Positions 1 to 9,300 of a DNA stretch of 19,471 nt are shown here, piece after piece. Each line of letters begins with the position of its first letter. Positions within the stretch are counted from its first letter, which is position 1. A program made the position numbers and the translations under genes. The stretch is from Echinococcus granulosus (Eukaryota; Platyhelminthes; Cestoda; Cyclophyllidea; Taeniidae): positions 137,067 to 156,537 of the forward strand of contig NW_020170482.1 in NCBI RefSeq assembly GCF_000524195.1, read 5' to 3'. The notes beneath the pieces are model-generated. The model worked only from the letters and a program-made list of their open reading frames with translations. It searched no databases and was not told the origin of the DNA.

Positions 1-2509
1 AATTTCCATGTCTACGACTTTAACTCCTTGCCTTTCGGTCCAGTCGGTCTGTTGTGAATAAGTGTAATGCTGTTATTACGTTGCAAGTAAGGCGTCAGGA
101 GAGGCAGCGTAACCTATTAGTCAAGGCTAAGTTGACGTTACCTCTGCTTGACCTCGAAGTGCGCTGGAGGGGAGGGACGGGGTGCCAAATGCACTTTCGG
201 AGGACCCGAAGCGCTGACTGGAATGTTTGCGTTGCATTTATATTATTACACAATCTTTATTGCTATCGTTCCATATTTGAATAGTTGATATAAACTTATG
301 CTTGGTTATACACGTTTCGGATACACTCCATGGGTCAAGACGGAAAAAACATGGTTTTACGCCCCATCTCCAATATTGAAAGTTGGAGGTATCACACTTG
401 CAGCTTGATATTCACTTACAGAGGATGAAACAACTTGCTTACGTTCCATCAAACGTTGCTGTTGTTTTCTAAATGTAATTATGCAAGAATTTGACCTTCC
501 AACACAACAAGTCATAACCCAATTGTTTCCCACTTTTCCGTTCATTAAATGCACATTTCAATTAACTGTGGGACTATGTTTTCTGTTAGACGACCAAAGT
601 GAAGAAGGAATTTAGCTAAAAGCTCTACTAAGGCTAGGAGAATGTTCTAGAACAAGGCTTCTACATCCTCTTAATGCAGCTTTAGAAAAGAGAGGCTCTC
701 CAGTTCTTTGACTATGTTGTATGTCACTGCGTATCAGGACACGCGACACATGGCAAGCATGTCTTGAAAGTCTGTTTCTTATCCTTGTTTCTCGGTTTGA
801 ATTTCATTAGCAATTAATGAAAATGTGTATGTTGCTTCGGTAGCTTATTCGTGGTGAGTAGAACGTCATGATATCGAAATGGCGACCGAAACCTTGCAGA
901 CCGATTAACTCCCCTGGTTAAGGAGCAGACAAAGTAGATCCTGGAAACTCTCCACTACATTCTAAAATAACTCATTAATGTTGACATATTTTTTAAGGCA
1001 CCTTTTTAGACAACAATTTTTGGGGTGCTTTCGTAGATTATAGGGAAAGGTGAGTTCTGTGCCATTGGCTTCTTCACATTGACTGAATTGCTGGCCACAT
1101 TGGGAGTCTTATTGAGGCTCTAACTGTGGTCAAAATAAATTACCTTATCCTTATTCCGCAACTTTAAAAATACCTCCAGTTCAATTAATTCCAAAGTGCG
1201 ACCATTTTTAAATAAAATTGTGATAAATTTATACCATGTATAAATTGGACGAATTCCTTTGCCAAATACTACTTATATAGGTAGGTAGTTGCTTTCCTTT
1301 ATGGTACTTTATATAATAAGCATGTTAAAAGCGTTCTCTCTTAATTCATATTTACATTGGTTTTGAAACCCTCAGTACCTCTCGAGCAAATGAGTCGAAG
1401 AAAAAACAGAGGACAGTTTAGGGCTCTTAGTTATACAGTTGCTTGGGTAACCATATAGCACACATGTGGACTTCCCTGAAGGGATTACCTTGAAATTAAG
1501 TCTAGGCGGACTGAATGTATGCATACTTAACTTTTCCGGGATGCTCTCCTTAAATTCCTCGACGTTGTGCTTGTAGCCAATCAGATGTCTGGAAGGCTCT
1601 GCACCTGCCATACCGGAACGCTCATTAGGGATGTAAAAGGGGCTCAGTGGAATCATGGGATAATCCGGTACAATTCACATCAATTTACCTTAGATAACAA
1701 CGATTTCAACACCCTATGCATCGCTTGGTTTCTCAGACAAGAGTAGTCGCATGACAATAGATCAGCCACCTCTGAGAACAACTCCTTCACCTTCTTCAAA
1801 TTTTTTCCTTTTTCGAAATATTACTTTGTACAAAGCGTTAGAGCTTTGAGTTTTGGAGGCGTGTAAGGACTGTTTAAGACGCTCCTACCTTCTAGCGATT
1901 TAACGCAATCACTGCAAAATTCTCATGATTAGCGGTGTCTAGACATAGGAGCACTTGAGCTAATGGCACTTTAATCTCAATCAATTCTTAGTCTAGACTT
2001 CCATACGAGTTGATGTGGTCTGCTTCACATTATTACATTTGATTGCCTTGCGAAGGCTCAAATGTTAGTTGGTCTAAGAGGATCGAGCAGTTAGCAATGT
2101 ACTAAACAGGGTCTAGAGGAGGGAATGGATACGAGATTCTTCCTCACTCTTTCTAAAGAGAAATATTAGAGACTGGAGCAAACTTTCATATGAAACAAAA
2201 ATCACAGGTAGCAATTGTAAGCAAAACTTTACAAATCCATGACAATTTTGAAGATAAATAGTGTGCAAATTTGAAACCAAACTTTCGGTCAACATTTTAC
2301 ACCTATAAATCCAGAACTTAGATGAACTTTTGTCCATAAATCTCTCTCAATTTATGCGATAAACAAAGGCAGCAATAAAGACGGCCATTTATCAGTTCAA
2401 ATTGCTAAACCGAGATGAAGTTGGGCATTTCAAGTCATCTAGAGTACATTTAATAGGGGCACGCCCGCCAATTCGTAGTTCTGCGGCATTCCAGTCCCCC
2501 CCTCCTTGG
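1..2509. other. No recognisable gene
   Basis: No frame here shows a protein family I recognise. The longest open frames are under 100 codons, lack plausible splice-site pairing and read as chance frames, for example 1372-1656 on the minus strand. Base composition is AT-rich and mixed, with neither strand clearly T-rich. It lies far downstream of the LIM gene stop at 5957 and is probably intergenic. A decayed mobile element cannot be excluded by eye. Confidence 0.5.
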
Positions 2510-2652
2510 GTCGTAGCGTAAAGCGTTAATGGTTTGTTTAATCCTCAGTTTTGGTAACGGACTACTTAGGGCCCCGCTACTGTACCTTTGTTAGGCGGCC
2601 TGGCCTCCGAGCCTTGCCAGTAACTCCTAAGCCCTTCTGTAGGGAAACGGTA
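2510..2652 (+). repeat. Diverged copy of the ~140-bp hairpin repeat
   Basis: This stretch aligns in order with the tandem repeat units at 16676-16960. Shared blocks are an upstream ATGGTTT...ATCC.TCAG segment, then GTACCT at 2582, a GC-rich stretch able to fold (GGC, CTCCGA loop, GCC), and TTGCCAGTA at 2614-2622. From GTACCT to the end of that block I count roughly two thirds identity, allowing one gap. Orientation is the same as at 16.7 kb. I infer an old interspersed repeat. The boundaries are approximate. Confidence 0.5.
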
Positions 2653-2660
2653 CAAATTTT

Positions 2661-2730
2661 GCCCCAGTGCTATGTCTTCCTTTGCACCTCCGGGGGAGTC
2701 TCGGGGCTCTACAGTAGATCTGTTTATTAC
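2661..2730 (+). repeat. Possible second, shortened repeat unit
   Basis: A second GCACCTC (2684-2690) is followed by a G-rich stretch, GGGGCTCT and CAGTAG, in the same order as GTACCTC...GGGCT...CAGTAG in the 16.7-kb units. The spacing from the previous GTACCT is about 102 bp rather than 142 bp, so it would be a shortened unit making this locus a degenerate dimer. The match is weak. Confidence 0.3.
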
Positions 2731-5700
2731 GCATGACTTGACTGTCATCCCATTCAGAGTTGGTAATCGAAACCGAATGTCATTGAAATGATGCCTCTTA
2801 GAAATCCCTCCACAAGAACGCAAACCTAACAAGGTAGGGATGTTCCACCAGTTAGATATTCAGGCATATTTTGAAATTCTAAAGTGCCTAAAAATTGGTA
2901 AAATTTTGTGGAGACAAATTTCATGGAGTGTCCTCCTTTTCGGGATAATGCGGACGGCAAAATTTGGCAGCTAAATTGCCAGCCATTCGTCCATCCATCA
3001 TTTTCACCTTATTTCTGCCCAAATAATTGCCTCGAAAGATGGAATGCGGAAAAAAGGAAACGAAAACCATTGTTAAGATAGGTTTACTTAAGAAATAACA
3101 GCTAATATTACCACTACATGGTATTGGAGGCCAAAAAAGCAGAAATGTATGACTGTTTAGGAAGGGGAGCCCCAACTCCGCCAGCAGTTTTATTTTTAAA
3201 AGTGAAATCTAAATAGCAAAGTAGTCAGTATGCATTTATTTTCGGAGAGGAGGGATGTGAACCGCTTCACTCACACCCATTAAAAGGAGCGGATACTATG
3301 GAGAGGTCCTACAGAGCCAGGAGGTGGTAGGTTTCGTTGTATTGTCGATGATTGCTTAACACGCACCGTGTGGCATGGACAGCAAACTTTTGAAGCCAGT
3401 TCTTTGGACTTATCGAATGATGTGGCCAATTCAGGAGGAATTCTTGGCTCTTTGAACCTCTATTCTTCCCTTACCCCTATCTACATCTCCTCAGTCAAAA
3501 GCATCCCGTAACTATGACAGAAAACCAGCTCCAAATATAGGATTCTGTCAGGCCATTTCTGCGGCTATTTCGACACCCTTTTCAAAGGCCTCTTAAGTAC
3601 ACCGTTGCTCATATCAGCAAAGATTGTTATTTAAGCGTTCTTCCTCCATCGAAAGAAGGTAAGACAATATTATGGAGAAAGCGCTCCACTTCCACGACAG
3701 TTATTTTGATAAATCAACAACATGGCAGTCTGCGTTTACGATCCCGATATAATCAAAGCGCGCCATGACCGCCGCTGCGGTTAGACACGATAGATTCTCC
3801 GTGCAGACGTCTAGACGCCTTATCAATTAGACAACACACATGCGACAGATATTGGGCTTGGTTGGCGTGGCGCTTAATGAATCCGTATTTTTGGGCCCAT
3901 AAATAGCCAAAACAACGCTGTTTTTACAATCTCCCTCTCACTCACCCCCTCAACAATTATCACCGTGCCGTGGAGTCCGGCACAGTTTATGTCCGCCTTG
4001 TAGGGAGAAAATTTACACACAGTATTTAAGACGTGCCACGGGGACGTGTTGGAATTTCTGCAATGCGAAGTTCGGAGTTTTTCCAGTAGTCAAATTATCG
4101 AAAGTCTGGCAATCACAGCGGTCACAATCACCACGCAGATTAGAAGTGATGCCTTCCGACTGACTTACTCCCTAAAATGCGCATTTGCAATTACCAAAAT
4201 TTGCTTTTAAAGTCAATCATGGATTGTGTGACTCGTTTAACGTAACCAGACTTTTACCACGTGTTTGACTTTCAAAGACACACGAGATGAACTACCCTGG
4301 ACTGTTTACCTTTTTAGACTTCTCAACTGCCCTTCTAGCTGCTCCATTTGGGTAAATAGGAGCTTGAATAAACACAGTACTTTGTCTTTTTCCGAACAAA
4401 ACGGTATTTTCCTTGCCTTTAAACGCAGTTACTTGTTGTTACAAGAGGGAGTGAGCATTTCGCATTGTTTGACCGAAATGTGTTAACCCAAAATGTTGGG
4501 TGACATCCAAGAAAAGATCACCGTAGATGTGCCCAAAAAGGACCTACTCACTAATTTCATTAGTATATACAACGGGGACCATTTTGATGAAGTATTTAGT
4601 CATGATTGTTTCACGCGGTGGAGCAGCTCCTCGCGTTGGATTAGTATCTAAGATGATGCAAAACGAAAGAGTGAGGGGGAACAGAGCTACTTGCCGATGA
4701 TCCAAGACGGACGTCCGAGTGGCACAATCGGGACGCGACCTTATTGTTGAAGCCAATCCATGCAAATTTTAAAGTACCTCCACCCCAGAGATTTGAAGAT
4801 CAAAAAGGGGAAGAATGTGCCGCACACCAGGAGCGGCATCCACTAGGCGCTTGAGTGACAACCCCGGAAGAGTGGGAGGGGGCGGGGAAGGTGATGGCTT
4901 GTAGCAAATGCTATACCGGTTTATGTCTACCACATGGCAGCTGAATGGAACAGACGTCTGGCTAGACCCACTCGTACTTTTAAAACTCAGGTATGGCTTT
5001 GATACAATTTTGGTGCAAAAACACACCAAGGTATGAGGGTGCTGATGCTTATTCCAGACCATGGTGGTAATGAATTGAGGTTGTAAAACGCTTCTATGAT
5101 TCATCTGAATTCCTTTAATATTAAAAAATGAATTTCACAGAAGTGATAGGAGACATATTTTCGCCATTTGGTGGGAACATAAACTCACCTCAACGGGCAT
5201 GTACGCTCACATAAACTGGTAAGACGAATGGAGAGTGCTCTAGACGTTCAGCTGATTAGAAATGCGACCATAGGGAAGGAAGAAAGAACACTACTATTGA
5301 CTCACAAAAACAGGAAAATAGGGGCAAACTAATTGTAAGGTGTTTAACCAACCTATGGTTCGATTTACGACAGCCTCTACAACGAAGTTTCGGAACGAGT
5401 GTCCACCCAAAGATACAATTAAGAATCCCATGGCCAATCGCGCCGTAGTTTCCCGACCAGCTTGTAATGAGAAATGGCTTTTGCGCTACAAGATTGCGCG
5501 AAGGAATGCATCTCTGATCATCTTTAAGCGGTTCACTCATTACTCCTTCCCTTTAAGACAATTCCAAGACCATTTTATGTCACAAATCAGTGATCAGCCA
5601 ATTCCTCCCAGCAACGTGCATCATAACGTACTCAAACTCACCATCCAGCAGGTTCCTCACAAGTCACTTCGACATGTTGAAACGAATATCTCACGGAATC

Positions 5701-5956
5701 AACCCACACAGTACTGGATGAGGGATTGGAGATAAACTACTCGGGCTGGTGGTATTGGTCTCGAAAGTGATCTTCACTAAGATAAAAGCATTAAAAAGGA
5801 ATAATATAGGAATAGATTTCCGTTTGGCAACTATTCCCAAACCCCAACCATTTAAGTCAAAATCACACAATACGGGCTCAATTTCACTGCATCAAAGAAT
5901 ACAAAAAAGAGAGAAGAGAAATAATAATGCGAAGAATAAAGAAGCAAACAAGCAAC
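2731..5956. other. No recognisable gene; 3' flank of the LIM gene
   Basis: No conserved family was recognised. The part nearest 5956 must hold the 3' UTR of the minus-strand LIM gene. No AATAAA hexamer on the minus strand was found within about 800 bases of the stop; an ATTAAA variant lies at 5114-5119. An open frame of 131 codons on the plus strand (5340-5735) and one of 111 codons on the minus strand (4769-5104) have no homology I can name. A GC-rich patch with a TATA-like ATAAATAG (3899-3906) and a short hairpin (3965-3983) is the only other visible structure. Confidence 0.5.
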
Positions 5957-6328
5957 TCAGCGTCCATCGCTCTCAGTGCTATAGTACCCCTGTCGAACGG
6001 TGGAGGACCAGGGCTTCGAAACCGTCCGTCTTTCGGTAGAGTATGGTGAGGATCTCTCACCACTTCCACTGCTATGAGTGAGAGAAACGGAGCCCGGGAC
6101 CCCCAGATCGCACGATGAGGCGAGGGAGGAGGAGCCATTAGAGCTCCGACGTCGGTGTTGCAGTGGCAACGCGTCCAGGTTCTGCCCCGGCGCTGGAGTT
6201 GCACCGATGCGTGCCAGATGGCATTTTAAGCACAAAAGGTGAGTGCGTCCAGGCGTCTCGCCCTCTTCAGTCTCCACGTAGGGATAACAACGCGAAGAAA
6301 CCTCGTTGGAGAGCAACAGGCCACAGTC
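5957..6328 (-). CDS. jub: LIM gene exon 7: end of LIM3, C-terminal tail, stop
   Basis: 123 codons and TGA (5957-5959). The acceptor is CCCTGTTGGTAG. The exon opens with DCGLLL, continues SRCYPY and closes LIM3 with HLLCLKCH (C308, C311). Between C277 and C308 there are 30 residues; vertebrate homologues, as I know them, have about 20. The extra residues form an acidic/Gly loop near TEEGETPGR. After LIM3 comes an 87-residue Ser/Arg-rich tail containing QHRRRSSNGSSS. Vertebrate family members end soon after LIM3, so the tail is unusual. No terminal PDZ-type motif is evident. Confidence 0.92.
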   Translation of the reverse strand, partial: DCGLLLSNEVSSRCYPYVETEEGETPGRTHLLCLKCHLARIGATPAPGQNLDALPLQHRRRSSNGSSSLASSCDLGVPGSVSLTHSSGSGERSSPYSTERRTVSKPWSSTVRQGYYSTESDGR

Positions 6329-9300
6329 CTACCAACAGGGAGGGAAACAATAGCCTCTCTGTCTGACCCTATAAACCCATAGAAGGCTATCAAACATACG
6401 ACTACTGGTGAAACGAGGTAATAAGAGGAGACACTCTGTTGGCACCTCCTCAGTTTGGTAAGCACCGCTATTTGTATGAGATGGCACTTGAGTGAGCTTC
6501 TTTAGATGATAACCAACACGTGGTGGAAACAAAAGACTAAGGACTAGTTGTTTTGAAACCATACGGACCAGATGCAACAATAAGGTTGAATTTATGGTCC
6601 GGGTAGTCCCATCCTCTGTCCGTGGTTAACCATTGCATCGAGGCATATCAAAAACTTAGTAAACTTCGTGATCGCTCAGCGTTTTTACTAATGGCATTTA
6701 AGTAACAACAAATGACAGGTTACATTCTGCAGATTTGAAAATTCAAAATTAGGAAACATGAACCGGAACCATTACTTACCATTCCAACAAAATTGCTGAA
6801 TAGCTTGAAAATACAACAAGACTTGATAATTTAAAAAGTCCGTAGGTGGATTCCACTACGTGAAACGAGGGGACAAAGTCTTTTGAAATCATGCTGATGT
6901 CACTTAATACTCACCTCGCAACGATAGCACTCGATGTGGAACTCCTTGTTCATCGCAACCACACGGAGTACTTCATCAGCGGTCTGCAAAAAAACGATGA
7001 GTAGATGCATTCAGGTGTTGGCCCACAAAATATGAAGAGAGAATGAAGAAAGTTAATGACTTGGATGATCGGAAATGGATCTAAAGCATCTAGATGGTTG
7101 GGTGGAAAGACAAAAGGACGGATCCGTAAATGAACAGCCGATTGAATAAATGAATAAACGAGTAGGATAAACTAACAAAATAGACAAGGGAAGGAGGAAA
7201 GACACACACCGACTCGGGGAGGATGGGATTGGCGCAAGCAGCGCAGGTGGGTGCCGTGGCAAGATAGAAATCGTAGAGACAGAAAATGTGCCCCTCCTGA
7301 TCCACGGTGAAGGGTTCTTCTTCCATGCCTTTGTTGCAGATAGTGCAACGAAAGCAGCCCGGGTGGTAGGACTTGCCCATCGCGCGCACGATCTGTCCCA
7401 AATAGGTAAGACTCACAGCTACTACTTAGGACACATTTAAGTAGGTTCATCAAAACATTTTGGACCTAGTGTTCCCCTTCCAGAAAATGTCATATTCCAG
7501 AATCTCTAACCGAATCTAAAGCAGACCATGAAATTAGCGTATAAACCTCGCTGTCGTCTCACAATCGATTACAATCCACGGAAGTACTCAGAACAGTCGA
7601 GGTAGAAAGGCAAACGCAGGTAGCGTTTGAGGCGAAGTTCAAAAGGAGAAGAGGGATTACGTAATGAAATAGTACTTATTTTTAATGTTAGATGATTGTG
7701 TGGACCTTGCAGCCACTGTTCATGAACTTCCGTCCGTGGATGCGATCCAAATGAACAAACTCGACGGCACAGAACGACATCGACTTCTTGGTAAACGCCC
7801 AGATTTCGGGTGATGCAAAACAACCAACAATAAGTCGAGATCAAGTTTTAAAAAAAATCAGAACCGACCTTTCAAAACCGTCAAAGTTCTCTTTTCTCCT
7901 GTAGTTTTACTCGTTTTTTTCGACGGATAAATAAGATAAAATGGTTTACACGTTGCACTGATGCTACAGATGCCTTGGGTTATCTTGGGCTTCCATTTGA
8001 TGAAGGCACTCCCGAGAGGGCGACCGCAGCTATTTGTACTTAGAGGAAGGTCTAATGCATTTTAAGTCCACATGATGCATCAATGGTAATTAGAAAGGAA
8101 GTCGCCTCACCGTCAAACTAACTCATCAAATCATCAAACGAAAAAGGTCAGAGTTCACAATGCGACTGCGATTGGGGGCTCTTTTTAATGACATCTACAT
8201 TCATTAAATTACGAATACTGGCTAGGATTAACAAAGATCACTGAAACTATAAAGAATCATCTTTTCTTACATTCAAATGCACTAATTAAATTACGAAATG
8301 ACAACTGAAAGTTGAGTCGCACCCATACTACTTAAATAGAGGGGACAGGAGGAGTAACTCACAGTTTGAGCAATGATATGATCACAGACGGTGCATTTTT
8401 CAGCCATCTGCTGAAATCCCCAGCACTGCAGGATTATGGAAAAAAAGGAGAGGAGAAAGTCAAACGATCGACGATGATCAGATGGTAGCATAAAGTTAGG
8501 AAAGAAGGAGACTGACAAGGTAGTCCTCTTCACAGTAGATTTTATCCTGGTCCTTGTAAAATGTCTTCCCACGAAGAGTTCGTTCTAGGGCATTGGAAAA
8601 AGAGCATGACAAGACCCGTATTAGGCAAGTCTATTTACCGCCATAGTTTGAGCTTTACTTTTAAGACATTGGTTTAGCACTGTGAGAGGAGATCTCGATC
8701 ACGCGACCGGATAATGACAGTTTAGATGAAAAAGAGAAACATAGAGGATTGCCACTGCCCCAAAGTATTTTCAACAGGACAAACGTTTACATGCTACTTT
8801 TAACTGTCATGAAAACCTGCGGATATGGTGTAACTTTTCATATTCGGTGAAAGCATAGAGCTAATCCTAAGTGATAGGCTGCCTGTTCTCGCGGTTTGGC
8901 ACAAGAAAATTGTCAGCCTGCAGTAAAGAGCAACATGGATTGCCTTAAAGAAGAGGAGGCACCGTCCTCTCCTACACTGGATGCCGTGAGCTCAGACTCA
9001 TCTCCACTAAGATGTTTACTCAATCGAGTGATAATTTCCTCTGCCTAGTAAAGGTCTTCTGAGTGAATTGAAAATTTTGAGAGCGACCATATTAGTAATG
9101 GCAGGCGCGGAGTAGTCAGCAAGTCCAGGAGGTCACAGCCATCGAGACCATGAGAAAAGACAAGGTGATCCCACAATTGACTTGAGAAAGCGCAAGCACA
9201 ACAGCTGTAAGGTTTGCTAAGGGCGAAATGTGAGAGTTGACTCCAACTAAGACCTGATTCATGACAGACTCAAGTCTGGCAAGTTAGACAAATGCCTAAG

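Noticed and set aside
4769..5104. 111-codon minus-strand frame with a proline run
   Set aside because: No recognisable domain. It lies downstream of the LIM stop and may simply be 3' flank.
7685..7815. Protein-like minus-strand stretch (HLDRIHGRKFMNSGCKVHT) inside LIM intron 4, with a faint resemblance to part of ribosomal protein S7
   Set aside because: The matches do not line up in order with S7, no fitting acceptor/donor pair surrounds it, and inserting it would break the LIM1-LIM2 junction.
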